Notes under the pieces: model-generated
What the model was told of the DNA's origin: nothing
Database searches by the model: none
The model's input: the letters and a program-made list of their open reading frames with translations, nothing else
Assembly (NCBI GenBank): GCA_012064385.1
Contig: QRDG01001908.1
Coordinates: forward strand, 599,570-663,569
DNA from: Puccinellia tenuiflora
Taxonomy: Eukaryota > Streptophyta > Magnoliopsida > Poales > Poaceae
DNA length: 64,000 nucleotides
Direction of reading: 5' to 3'
Shown here: positions 45,842 through 58,972 of the stretch, one piece after another
Numbering within the stretch: the first letter of the stretch is position 1
Layout: every line of letters begins with the position of its first letter
Program-made: the position numbers and the translations under genes

Positions 45842-48800
45842 AGAGTCAATAATCTAGTTTACATTTTCTCGATCCAACACTCATGGAGTCTCAGTGTTGA
45901 TCATGTTTGCTCGTGGAAGAGGTTCTGTCCGTGTTCTGTACTATACAGTTCTTTATGTTCTTTGCAAAATGTCAATGTCACCTAATTTGACATTACTTTA
46001 TCATGACATGATAAACCTCATATCACCATCATATGATGAACTTCATATCATCATCATATGATGAATATAATATATTTGGTTATAGAGTGAGATTTTTCGT
46101 TTCCCTTTCGCCTACATGACGTATGATCAGTCAAGAGGACTTTCACATAGCATGTGCACCCGGAACTCACTCAGTCTTGAAACAAAATTTCTCAAACCAC
46201 AATATTATATCTTTTAATCCTTGAATTAATCATATACTCCTATATGTTGTAGACTCACAAATCGACAGTGCTATACTTTTCACTTCGATATTTCCGATCA
46301 TGCTTTCGCTGCGCTTCTGCCTTTATGAGATTTCCAATCTAGTTTGGTTTTATGACTTCAACCAAGTCTACCAATCTCTAGATTCTATTATCTCAACTCC
46401 ATGAAAAATGACTCCTCACTTAACATGTTCTTCTAACCAAGAACTTGGGTCACATATCGTCAAATACAAGCACATGGTTCTTATATGTTTGGACCTATGA
46501 ACAATTCATAGTGAATTCTAACATATCCTCCAACCATCATTTTTGTACTGAGTTATCAACTCAATGATTCACCTATTTCTCACAAGCAAAATGAACCTTT
46601 CTTCACTTGTTCATTTTGAACTCCTTCAAAATCTTACTTAGGTAAAACATCCTGACATAATGCTTTATCAAACATATCTATCCTCCATAGATACATCCAT
46701 CTCCATGGATATTTGACGTTCAAATTAACTTCATAAGTTATATGTTGGTTCCTGACTCATTTATTGACAAAATACGCATCTATCTCCATAGACATTTGAC
46801 ATTCAAATTAACTTCACAAGTTATGTGTTTTGGTTCCTGAAATATTTACAACATTTATGAAATCTCCATTTCACTCAAACAAGATTTCGTAAACTCCCAC
46901 TCAAATATACACCATACACATATTAAATTGTGAAACCACTTTGGCTCCCACTCAGAAATATGGTATCCTTATATTTGACCATGATTAACTAGCTCCCGCT
47001 CAAACATATGTCACCACATATTTTGATCATGGAAAATAGTTTCTGCTCTAACTTAATATATGTCACCATATATGTTAATTAGATCCCACTCAGTTTCTTA
47101 TGCACTTTCTCGATATTTTGGACACCTCCAAAATTCTTAATTAACTTTTAAAATTCAAGAACTCATATACTAAACACTAGTACTTTGCTAGCTTTAAGTT
47201 TTATTTATTCTATACAAAACCCCTTTTGAGGAATAAATATGTGAAACATCACTTTCACAAAATTAGGTAATAATTACTTTGTGATTTAAACTTAACATAG
47301 GATGACTCTTAGTCACTTTCGTATTTAAGGCTTCTATTTCTTCTTTGTAGTTTCGTAGGCATGTCTTGTTTCTCAAACATGACAAGTGAATCATGAATAT
47401 TATTTTGTAACCTGACAAAACTTTATATTCTTGAATCCTACTTTTCTTTAGACAAGCTAAACCGAAATTCAATGATCACCATCATTAATTCCTTTATGTG
47501 TCAAGTTTTAACCAACATAGCACTTTACATATGTGCCACTTGATACATAAACAAGCAAGGTTTTAGCTTTTTCAATTTTATTCCATCAATTCTTTTATCA
47601 ATGAAACCTTTTCACGATAAACCACTAAAATACTTAGCATAACCAACAAATTGGTTTGCCCCTTTTAGTCTCATATTGTGGAATCTTATTCATAGTCATA
47701 CTTATGATTATACTACAACATTATTCGCAATTGTATCTAATTATCTCATAATTAATGAAACCACCTTTTCTCATAACTCATATGAAAAACGTTTATGCGA
47801 ATCATTAAATAGATCCTTATTTCTAAAACAGAGTGTTTATCAAATAAATCTAAATGCTATTATTAAACCCCCTGAAATAAAACCCTTCTTTGAGACCACA
47901 CAATATCAAATAGTGTGTGATTACAATATCTTAGGACATATCAAACGCCTTTGAAATATTCTAAACTTGTGATAACACTTCTCACAAGTCCACATACTAA
48001 CATATAACTCAAAATTTTTGTCTCTTTTGATCAAATCATAAAGACTCAATTTTCTTGTTAACTTTAATATCCTAAACTCCAGAATTTTATTTGATCTCAT
48101 CAAATATCATAACCCGAATAAATACACCTATTTAATCATTTCATTTATGATGGAGTACACACAATAATGAAATCTAACATTTGCTGAAAATACAACCAAC
48201 ACTTGTGTTTATTTTCGGCAACTCCTGTTACTCTTCCAAAGGGTGGCATTTTAGTCATACTCCTTCAATAAAGTGCATTGACAAAACATCAAAATGTTTA
48301 TTTAATATTTAGCACGACTAAAACAATTGTCATTATTAAGTTTTTGGATATCTTTATTATGTCACATATTTTATTAATGTTTAACTAATCATTGTTTAGA
48401 TTAAACTAAGAACAATAATCTCATAATCGAAACGTGATCTCCAAAAAGAATTACTCATGAAAATAGAACAACCACTTGTCTTTAACATGAATAACCATCT
48501 CACAAAGCGAGACACACTAATTTAAAGATCACACTCAATTCGATTACAAAAACTCATTCAAATCCTCTAATAAAAAATGATAAATGTAGAGATAGATCGT
48601 TGCCAGCATCAACTCCTTGATTGCCACCATTCCGCAACGTCTTCCCATATCCTTTATGCAAATCTCAAGCAGCAGGTTCTATTTTCATAAAACAGAATGA
48701 GTATCAAATACTTATTGAAACCGCCACAATTGCAATTTGGACTTAAACACTTATAACTTGTATATCAATATATACTTTCTGCATTGTCAACTTCTCTTGC

Positions 48801-48908
48801 TATGGGTTCCATTTTGACATGACACAGCCGAGACACAAACTCATAGAAAGTGATCAAATCCCTTCACATGACATAGTCTCCGACATAATCCTTGAAGCTG
48901 GGGAGAAG
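45842..48908 (-). other. E2 internal domain, non-coding part
   Basis: Resumes the E2 sequence broken at 9411, with GCACT duplicated. AT-rich and collinear with 15704-18664 of E4. No pol frames. Holds CATATGATGA-type short repeats (46001-46070) and four CTCCCACTCA-like motifs (46894, 46945, 46993, 47084). Confidence 0.65.
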
Positions 48909-49193
48909 CTAGCGTATCACCCCATCTATCATGAAACCGTCATTCATCTCGTGGTTCCAAACAAGCACTAGACGATGATGTATCTCATGCATTATCCTCA
49001 TGTGTTGTTCCAAGCAAGTGTTCTCTTCCATCTTGAGTGAAAGAAAACCGTTCAGACATTCGAACCTTACAATTCTAACTTGTGCCGAAAATCTATTTTT
49101 CAGCTTACCAACAATCTCCATTGCAGTCAAGTTCTTGAATTGTCTACTTAGGTCAGAATTCATGAAGGTGCACATCATCAACTTGACTTTCAA
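48909..49193 (-). pseudogene. gag: E2 gag fragment (94 codons)
   Basis: Same start, stop and length as the E4 fragment at 18665-18949, with about nine residue differences (for example MKVKLMMCTFMNSDLSRQF). It reads as the middle of a copia Gag. It is one of the few frames open in both copies. Confidence 0.65.
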
Positions 49194-50637
49194 GTAGGTG
49201 GTTCAAAACCACTCCATGTACTCTTCATAGCTTGCAGAAATATTTGGGTTTATCTCCTATTGGTTCTTCTAGCAAGTTGAGCAAGTCATTGGCGTGTAGG
49301 ACTTTCACACAAAAGCAGGTCCCAATCGATAAAGTTTGACCCATCTAGGCGCAGTTTTTCAGCAATGAACAGACTACCGTAGTTGACCATGATCTACAAG
49401 GATTTTTGCAAAGACATGTTTAGGACTTTTGTTTATGATAATTTTAGTTCATATTAATCAAAATTACTATATGAACTCCCACTAAACTCAACATCTCTCA
49501 GGTTGTTTTAGTGACACACGATCCAAATCCACTACACCACAACCGATCATCACGTGAGATGATGTAGCTTCAAAGGTGAACATCACCATGTTGATCATAT
49601 CGTCCATATGACTCGTGTTTAATATTTCGGTTCTTGTGTTCCGAGGCCATGTCTGTATATGCTAGGCTCGTCAAGGAAACCATAGTATTTTCGCGTGTGT
49701 AAATCTGGCTTACACCCGTTGTATGTGAACGTTGAATCTATCACACCCGATCATCACGTGGTGTCTCAAAACGACGAACTTTCGCAACGGCGCATACTAG
49801 GGAAGAACACATCTTCATATTAACGTGAGAGATCACCTTATCATGCTACCGTCGCGATCACATATAAGCATAACAATAAGGTGCATAAAAGGATTAACAT
49901 CACATGCAATTCATAATTGTGATATGATATGGCCTTTCTTCTTGTGCCTTTGATCTCCATCTCCAAAGCACCGGCATGATCTCCATCACCGGCATGATCT
50001 CCATCATTGTGGCGCCATCACCATGGTTGTCCACCAACTATTGCAACTACAACTAATGCTACTCTTAGCAATAAAGTAAAGCAATTACATGGTGATTCAA
50101 TGACACGCAGGTCACATAAAATAATAGACAACCATATGGCTCCTGCCAGTTGCCGTTCTCATCAACATGCAAGTCGTGAAAGATTACAAACATGATCATT
50201 GCATACATTATCACAAATCACACATTGACCATACCACATCACATGACCCCCTGCAAAAACAAGTTAGACGTCCTCTACTTTGTTTATGCAATTTTTACGT
50301 GGCTTGGGTCAACGAGATAGAACCGTTCTAATCTACGCAAAACCACAACGGTGATATAATAGTTGCTTATTTACTCATCCTTTTGAAAGGCCTTCCATTG
50401 AAAATTACACCCTCACTAGAGCAAGAGAAACAGACACCCGCCAGCCACTTATGCAATACAAGTTGCATGTCAGTCGTGGAACCGGTCTCTCGTGCGTGGA
50501 CGAGTAAGGTTGGTCCGGGCCGCTTCAATCTCACAATACCGCAAAGATGCAAAGTGCGCGCTAGAAGGTAGCAACATATAATATCAACGCCCACAACACT
50601 TGTGTTCTAATCGCACCAACATCTACGAATAGATCTA
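49194..50637 (-). other. E2 5' leader region
   Basis: Collinear with 18950-20373 of E4. No recognised frame. Confidence 0.5.
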
Positions 50638-50650
50638 GGCTCTGATACCA
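50638..50650 (-). other. E2 primer binding site (initiator tRNA-Met)
   Basis: TGGTATCAGAGCC on the minus strand, one base from the LTR, as in E4. Confidence 0.85.
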
Positions 50651-50651
50651 C

Positions 50652-50853
50652 TAAAGGGGTCGTTGCATAGAAAACAAAAAAATTTCCTACGAAACAAGCG
50701 GAATAAACCCCACGATCTAGATCCATTAGATGAAGGTAGCAAAGGTGAGGTCCAATCTCTTACCCTTGAAGATCGAACAAACGCGTTTTGTCGGTATAGG
50801 GGTTGATCTGTCGATCGCCGCAACTAGACTCATCTAGTCACGAGGAGATGTAT
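50652..50853 (-). repeat. E2 5' LTR, first 202 bases only
   Basis: Matches 7580-7780 of the 3' LTR, then stops where E7 begins. GTATT at 50849-50853 would be the left target duplication of E7. Confidence 0.85.
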
Positions 50854-52288
50854 TGTAACAGCCCCAGCTTTGTAATGAAAAATATGAATAATTTTTCCAC
50901 TTTTTCCTTATCATGTTTGCATCATGGCATGAATTGAAACTTGCTTCTCCTAACAATCCACACTTGGAAACAAATATAACATGGGGAAGCCCAACCTTCC
51001 CAAAACCTCCAACCCAAATGCAATGCCCAACTTGGCAACAAACTAAATGAACTTCCACATTGTTCAGGAAGTTCCAAGTTTGCTTTTTATAACAATTTCT
51101 CAATTTCCAAATATTGCCAAATAGGAAATGAATTTGAGGATCCAAAATTGGTTCAATCCAGATCCTATTTTGAAACCAAGCTAAACCTTTCCAAAAATTA
51201 AAAATGAAATCATGGGGTGCTTCATTAATATGTTGGGAGCTTCCCTGATTAATTTCACTATTTTTGGAAATAATTAAGTGCTTCAATTAAATACATTCTT
51301 GCAATTTATCAAAATGATCATAATGCAACACTATGAACAAATCTGGTTCTAAACATTTTATTTTGGGACAACAATTTTTGTGGAGTTTCCTCGGGACATA
51401 GGGAGCCCATATGAATTTTCCCAGTTTTTCTAAAATTGCTTAAATAGCTCTTTTAAATAGCTAAAGCATACTGTGTTAAAAATCAGAAAAGGAAAACTGC
51501 AAAAGTTTAAAAGTCTGACAGGGGGCCCCCCTGTCGGCCTCTCCTTCCCTCCTCTTCCTCACTGTGCCGGGAAACAACACTGGCGCCATGCCTCGTTGCC
51601 GGCCGCCACGCCACCTGCTCCCCGCTGGACAAGAGGAACCCTGAGGCGCCTTACCTCTCTCTCTCTCCCCTGCACACTCGCTGGCCTCACCTGCTCCCTT
51701 TTCCCCACCCCCGAAACCCTAGATCGAGCCGACGCCGCTCGCGTCCGTCGCCGTGGTCGCCGTCGGTTCTGGCCGTTAGATCTTGAGCCGAGGCCGCCAT
51801 CTTCACCGCTTCGTTGCTCCGCATCTCCACGCTGAAGGAATCGAGCCCGGGAGCCCGTAATCGCGCTGACGAGCTCGTCTTCCTCCTCTCCGTCCGACGG
51901 CCGCCGAGCATGATTGCCGTCGCCACCGGCCTTCCCCTTCACCACCGAGCACCCTCACACCTCACGGGTGAGTCCGCGCGTCTCCGAGACAACTCCTTCC
52001 CCCTCCTCCCCATCTGCATCCTCGCCTCCGTGCGGGATGCCGCCGGCCGTCCGCCGTGGCCATGCGTTCGAGCACGCACGCGTCGCCACACGGTCTCCGC
52101 GCACGTGCACTGCTACGCCTCATCACCGCATGGTTGCTCACGCCGAATTGCACCACGGAGCGCCGCCCAAACGGCATCGTCGCCGGCCGATTCCCCGTCG
52201 GGTGCTGCCGCTGCCGTGCCCGCGCGCCCGGCCTAGGCACCAGCTTGGCCGGCCTAAGGCCAGAAGCCTCGGGCTGGTGCCCGGCCTG

Positions 52289-52363
52289 GACGAAAGGAGT
52301 TGAGATCGTGGGAGCAGCTCGCCGGGCTATGGAGAAACTCGCACGATCTCAACTCCTTTCGTC
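52289..52363. repeat. Fold-back of the E8-family gag start
   Basis: Perfect 22-bp arms (52289-52310 and 52342-52363, GACGAAAGGAGTTGAGATCG plus two bases and its complement) around a 31-base loop. Loop and arms match the gag start at 58870-58963. The right arm continues as part of the primer-site region (to 52379) before the true 3' region of E8 begins. Confidence 0.9.
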
Positions 52364-52422
52364 ATAGGCCCCACGGTGGCTCACTTGGCTCTTTGCCTTT
52401 CAACTCATGAAACTATTACAAT

Positions 52423-55400
52423 TTAGGTATAGTAAGGACGTAACTGAGCTATGTTCCATAGCCTCTTTGCCTCTGCATAGGGATCTAGCGTATGAGCTAT
52501 GTCAGCTCCTTTACTTTCACTTGCCGGCTTTCGTACGTCCATTAGATAGTATGACCCATTGTGCAAATTCTTGCTTATGACGAACAGTCCTTACCATGGT
52601 GGAGATAACTTGTGCATCCCTTCCCTATTTTGGACTAGGCGAAGCACTAAGTCACCTTCCTGGAAAGTCCGAGTCCTGATTCTGCGTTCGTGATACCGCC
52701 GCAAGTCCTGCTGATAAACTGCTGATCTTTCAAGGGCTAATTCTCTTGCTTCTTCGAGTGCGTCCACCGAGTCCTGACGAGCGAGCTCATTCTCTGTCTC
52801 GACATAATTGGCGACTCGTGCCGAGTCATGCAGCTAGTCACTAGGTAGGACGGCTTCTGCTCCATACACCATGAAGAAAGGTGTGAAGCCAGTAGATCTG
52901 TTAGGAGTCGTTCTTATGCTCCAAAGTACTGTTGGCAACTCCTCAACCCAACTTCCAGCGGCTCTTAACAAGGGGACTCGGAGCCGAGGCTTAATTCCCT
53001 TCAGCAACTCCTGATTTGCCCTCTCTGCCTGTTCATTGGACTGTGGATGTGCTACTGAAGCTAGGTCGAGTCTGATGTTATTCTCACCGCAGAACTTGGC
53101 CATCTCTCCAACTGATAAGTTGGTCCCATTATCTGTAATGATGCTGTGAGGATATCCAAAGCGTGTTGCTATCTTCTTGAAAAATCTCACTGCTGATGCT
53201 CCGTCGACTCTGCTGACGGGTTCGACTTCCACCCACTTGGTGAACTTGTCAACTGCTACTAGCAGATGGGTCTTGTGGCAGGGCGACTTTGAGAAAGGAC
53301 CCACCATGTCAAGCCCCCAAACTGCAAACGGCCAAGTGATAGGAATAGTTCTGAGTTCTTGAGCTGGCACGTGGTCTTGCCTTGCGTACCTTTGGCATCC
53401 GTCACAAACTCGCACTATCTTTTCTGCGTCCAGATGTGCTTTTAACCAAAAGAACCCGTGCCTGAAAGCTTTTGACACCAAGGATCTAGTGGATGCATGA
53501 TGACCACAATCACCTGCATGAATCTCTTGCAGTAATTGCCTGCCCTCCTCCGGAGACACACATCTCTGGTAGACTCCAGTGACACTTCTTCTGTACAACT
53601 CGCCATTAATGACTGTGTAGGACTTGCCTCGTCTGATGAGTTGTCTCTGTTTGACTTCATCCTGTGGGAGTTCACCCCGGAGGAGATATGCAAGGTAGGG
53701 CTCTGTCCATGCTGGTATTGCCCGTGCTGCTGCCACAAGTGCCGACTCTGGATCTGGGAAGGCTAACTCCTCCTCTGAAGGCAACTTGACTGATGGGTGG
53801 TGAAGTTCATCCAAAAATACGTTTGGGGGTACTTTCTATCGTCGAGAGCCGAGTCGTGATAACGCATCTGCGGCCTCGTTCTTGTGTCTGTCAATATGAT
53901 CCACTTGATAACCAGAAAAGAACCCGGCTATCTGTTCGACTGCTCTTCTATAAGCCGCCATGTTTGCATCCTTCGAGTCCCAGGTTCCAGATACTTGCTG
54001 AGCTACAAGATCCTTGTCTCCAAATCACCTGATACGCTCGATGTTCATCTCTTTGGCCAAACGCAGGCCGTGTAGCAAGGCTTCATACTCTGCCATGTTG
54101 TTTGTACAATCAAAGTGCAACTGAAGGACATATTCCAACTTATCTCCTTTAGGCGAAGTCAAAACCACGCCGGCTCCTGAGCCTTCTAACTGCCTGGATC
54201 CATCGAAGTGCATTATCCAATATTTGGTGCAGGGTGAGCTTGCTGAAGATCTGAAGTCTGTCCAATCATTGATGAAGTCAACCAAAGCTTGAGACTTGAT
54301 TACCGTCCTAGGCTCATATGCGATATGGTAAGGACCCAACTCGATTGCCCACTTGGCAACTCGACCTGTTGCGTCTCTGTTGCGTATAATGTCAGCTAGC
54401 GGTGCTGAACTCACCACTTTGATTGGATGCTCATGAAAATAATGCTTAAGCTTCCTACTTGCAAGGAAAACTCCATAAACTAACTTCTGCCATTGAGGGT
54501 ACCTTTGCTTTGAGTCTGTGAGGAATTCACTGATGTAGTAAACAAGCCTCTGTACTGGATACTCTTTACCTTCCTCTGCACGTTCCGCAACTACTACTGC
54601 GCTGACAACTCTCTCATTGGCAGCCACATATAATAGCATGGGCTCCTTATCCATAGGAGCTGCAAGTACTGGTGCTGATGATAGGGTTTTCTTCAAGCCC
54701 TCAAAAGCATCGTCGGCTTCTTTGTCCCATAGGAATTTGTCTGACTTCTTTAGGAGTCGGTAGAGAGGACCCGCCTTCTCTCCGAGTCTTGAGATGAATC
54801 TGCTCAGGGCTGCTACACAGCCAGTGAGTTTCTGAACGTCCTTTAAACAAGTCGGCCTCTGCAGGTTTTGAATAGCCTCGATTTTCTCTGGGTTAGCTTC
54901 AATGCCTCTCTCTGAAACAATGAAGCCTAGGAGTTTGCCTGCAGGGACTCCAAAAACACACTTGGCAGGGTTAAGCTTCATCTTGTACTTGCGCAAATTA
55001 TTAAAGGTTTCTGTCAGGTCTGCTATCAAAGAGTCATCTTTCTGAGACTTGACAACCACATCATCCACATAAGCGTGAACGTTCCTCCCAATATGTTCCT
55101 TGAAACAGTTCTGGATGCATCTCTGGTATGTAGCTCCTGCATTCTTGAGCCCAAAAGGCATTGTCATATAGCAAAATGCTCCAAAGGGTGTAATGAAAGA
55201 TGTCTTCAGCTCATCCTATTTCTTGAGTCTGATCTGATGGTACCCTGAATAAGCATCCAGGAAACAAAGCAACTCTGACCCCGCTGTGGAGTCGATGATC
55301 TGGTCAATACGAGGCAAAGCAAACGGGTCCTTAGGGCAATGCTTGTTAAGACCCGTGAAGTCGATGCACATCCGCAGCTCTCCTATTTTCTTTGGCACTA

Positions 55401-58400
55401 GTACTGGATTGGCTACCCACTCTGGATGAAAAACTTCCTTGATGAACTCAGCTGCAAGGAGCCGAGCCACCTCTTCTCCAATGGCTTTTCTCCTGTCATC
55501 GTGAAACTTGCGCAGACCTTGCTTAACTGGTCTTGCATTAGGGTTAACATGTAAGCAGTTCTCGGCGAGTTCTCTCGGTACTCCTGGCATGTCCGATGGC
55601 TTCCATGCGAAGACGTCCCGATTCTCACGGATGAACTCGATGAGCGCGCTTTCCTATTTGTCAGATAGATGTGCCCCAATGGCGAACTGCTTGGAGGAGT
55701 CGCCTGGGGTGAAATCCACTGACTTGGTATCCTGAGCTGACTTGAACTTCATCTTCTCCTCTGTGGCCGGCTTCTTGAGGACTGAGTTGTCCTCCGGGTC
55801 CACATTGTTATAGAATTTGAGCTCTTCTTGGGCACAAGCTGTCTCGGCCATAGCTGCATCTCCTATTTCGCACTCCAATGCCATTTGTCTGCTGCCATTA
55901 ACTGTAATGACTCCTGCTGGACCTGGCATCTTGAGCTTCAAGTGAACATAACATGGTCTGGCCATAAACTTAAAGTATGCTGGTCGACCAAAAAGAGCAT
56001 GGTATGGACTCTTGAGATCCACTACCTCAAAAGGCATAATCTCTGAACGAAAGTTCTCCACTGTGCCGAAAGCAACCTCAAGATAGATCTTACCGATGGG
56101 CTTGGCTGATTTCCCTGGTACGATTCCATGAAAAACTATCTCCGTGGGTATTAACTGCCTATCTTGCAGCTGCATCCTCTTAAATGTGTCATAATATAAG
56201 ATGTTGATACTGCTCCCACCATCCATGAGCACCTTGTTCAATGTGTAGCCCCCAACTTGAGGTGCTACCACCAAGGCTAGCTGCCCTGGGTCGTCGACTC
56301 TTGGTGGATGATCTGCCCGACTCCATGTGATGGTTTGCTCTGACCACCTGAGCCACTGTGGGATTGCCGGCTCCACTTCATTAACAGCTCTAACTTTTAA
56401 TTTCTTGGCACGCTTGGACGTGCTTGTTGTAAATACATGATAACTGCCACGACTCGTGTTCTGTGGCCGAGTTGTGACATAATATTGCCCATTGCCATCG
56501 TGAAGCTGCTTCGGGTTCTGCTGGAACCCGCCCTGCTGGTTTCCTCCTCCTCGAGGTAGGTTAGGATTATTGCCGGCTCCTCCACCGTGGTTGTCGGGTC
56601 CTCCATCACCATTGTTTCCTCTATATCCATTGTTATTGCCTCTATTTCCTGGTCCTGGGAACCTGCCACGCTGCAGATCCACACACTGTCCCAAGGTATG
56701 ACCACACTTCCCGTTTCTGGCGTGTTTAGGGCATGGACTCGCCAAAACCTCCTCTCTGGTTGGCCTACGCCCTTGATATCCTTGAGAATTGTTGTCCTTG
56801 TGCCTGACCCCAGTATTTGTGTTAGCTACCAGGTCAGAGTTGTCTCCATATGGCCGTTTGTTACCTCCCTGGTTCTGATTTTGATTTTGGTTCTGGTTCT
56901 GACTATTGCCACCATGTCCTTTATTCCCCTCCTCCTGATCCTTTGTTTTGTCCGTGACAGCGTGCTTATTAGCACCCGCCATGATTTCTCCAATTGTAAG
57001 GGGAATACCTTGATTCAGGCTCTCCTTCATATGACCCAGCTTCCTACTCAAGGGATTGTAGCTGCAATTTCTCTCCATTGCCATTAGCACTGAAATTGGT
57101 GGGAGTCCTTGCGAGGAGTTGCTGATCTCCAACACCCGCTTCATCCAATGCCTTGCGGACTCGCCCTTCTTCTGAACACACCGCTCCAAGTCCTCTATGG
57201 TACTAAGCTTCTTGCATGTTCCCTGGAAGTTCTGTATAAAAGCCGCCTTCAACTGCTCCCAAGAGTTGATTGATCTAGGAGGCAAGTTACGCATCCAAAC
57301 TTTGGCTGCTCCCTCCATCATAAGGTACATGAATTTGGCGCACAGACTACCTGTGGCATTGCGGATACTCATCGCCATCTCATATGTACCCAACCAAGAA
57401 GTCGGGTCCATGTTTGGCTCGTAATTGGGAACTTTGCGCGGCTCCTTCAAGTTGCTGGGGAAGGACTCGGACCTGATGGCATCTGACAAGCACTCTGGTC
57501 CTGTTAGTGAAGGGGAAGCACCAGGAAAAGTCACCTCTGTGTGCACCTGGGTTGGCTGAGGCTGGTTAACTGCACCAGCTAGGGCTCTGTCCCTCTCAGC
57601 CTCCCGAGCCCTGGCTACCTCCCTCTCTCATCGTTGTCTCGCTTCATCAACCACCATCTGAGCTCGTGAGGCAGTTGGTATGTTTGCCCTGTTCCTCTCT
57701 TGTTCACGGCGCCTTGCGCTTGTAGAGTTGGCCGGGTGAGACTCATCGTGTCGACTCCTTGTGCCAGAGTTGAACGGTGTTGAGTGCAACCTACTAGCAT
57801 CTGGAAACGTTGGATAAAGAGCTTACTGAGTCATTGCTGTCTTCAGCATCTCAATAGCACGGCGGGTCTCCTGTCCCGCTGGTCCTTCTGGTATCTCGAT
57901 GTTCTCTAGTCTCATAGTTGCCGCATGAACATTGTCCATTGGATTAGAGTAATGTCCTTCTGGAGTACGAAACCTGCCAGGTGGAGGTCCCATACCACCT
58001 GTTGATCCTGCTCCGACTCCTCCCTCAGGTGGTGGTCCGTTGGTACTGTTGCCGCCGGGTCCTTCTGGAGGTGGTGGTGGTGGTGGTGGTGGTGGCGGTG
58101 TTGCTCCTCCTCCTGCGGCGCCTCCTGCAGCTGTTGAACTCCCTAGCCCGGCTCTTGCGCCTGGACCATTGGGTGTGCTGAACAAAGCAGTTGGATTTAC
58201 AATGACTCCATCACGCAGGCGACTCCTGGCTCTGCGATGCTGAATTGAGGTGAGTTCTTCTCGGTGATTTTGCACCACCTGGGCCTCAGCTTGGACCCGG
58301 TCCCACTCTTCTGCCAATCTGCAATTTGCCTATGTGATTTCCGCTAGTTGCCTTTCTAATGCAGCACGAGCATTGGCTAACTCAGCCGCCCGTTCTGCTG

Positions 58401-58950
58401 CGTTACTTGCATTGATTTCCTTTGTCAGCAAAGTTGGATCAAACTGATTTCCGCCATTTCCAGACATATAGACTCCAACGACGCGGGGACATACTGGTGA
58501 CTCCACATAATCTTCCTCCTCAATACCGTACCCAAGCCGATCTTCGAACAAGGGCAAGATGGATTCTGAATTAGCGTCGTAATCTGGCTCCATACATGGC
58601 TCTGCCAGCGACTCCTCTTCATTGTTGATGACAAGTTGTTCCTCTGGTTCGGCGATGATGCCGACTTCTGACGTGCCAACCGACTCCTCGCCATCGGACT
58701 CGACAACGACTGTAGGCTCTGATACTGATTCTGCCGAGTTAGCACGAAGTCCTGACGTGCAAACCATGCCGACGAACACGTTGATTCCTCCAAAGACAAG
58801 CTGATAACCCTCGTCAACTTCCTCCATCTCTGGAGTCCAACTGGAGTCATTGATCTCGGTTTCTCCGTGCTCATCAGTGTAGACTCGCCCGATGGCGAGT
58901 TTCTCCATGGCCCGGTGAGCTGCTCCCACGATCTCAACTCCTTTCGTCAT
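52423..58950 (-). pseudogene. E8 Gag-Pol polyprotein, one frame with stop codons only
   Basis: From ATG 58950 to TAA 52423 is an exact 2176-codon frame. In-frame stops occur at 58330, 57823, about 57629, 55654, about 55213, about 54026, about 53815, about 52831 and near 52585; no net shift is seen. Order, in approximate residues: acidic N-terminus (1-200), Pro/Gly linker (270-320), Gag core (500-640), CPKHARNGKCGHTLGQC zinc-type motif (740), protease LMDGGSSIN (910), RT FLDAYSGYHQI and AYVDD (1230-1295), RNase H, second RNase H MHFDGS (1580), integrase GDCGHH, CDGC, ITDNG and EQAERAN (1810-1975). Confidence 0.9.
58066..58102. repeat. (GGT)n microsatellite in E8 gag
   Basis: GGT units on the plus strand encode a poly-proline run on the minus strand in the Gag linker. 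E9 has a shorter run in the same place (about 63293-63312). Confidence 0.85.
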
Positions 58951-58953
58951 AGG

Positions 58954-58970
58954 CCCCACGGTGGGCGCCA
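58954..58970 (-). other. E8 primer binding site
   Basis: TGGCGCCCACCGTGGGG on the minus strand, two bases from the LTR. Same as E9. Confidence 0.75.
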
Positions 58971-58972
58971 AC

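Larger units (their letters stand above)
7580..50853 (-). mobile_element. E2: Ty1/copia-type retrotransposon without recognisable pol
   Basis: The minus-strand element has its 3' LTR at 7580-9399, the polypurine tract at 9400-9410, internal DNA at 9400-9410 plus 45842-50651, an initiator-Met primer site at 50638-50650, and the start of its 5' LTR at 50652-50853. E3 split it just inside the polypurine tract. E7 cut its 5' LTR, and the rest should lie right of the window. The internal domain is about 4.8 kb, AT-rich, with only a gag fragment. It matches E4 along its whole length. Confidence 0.85.
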
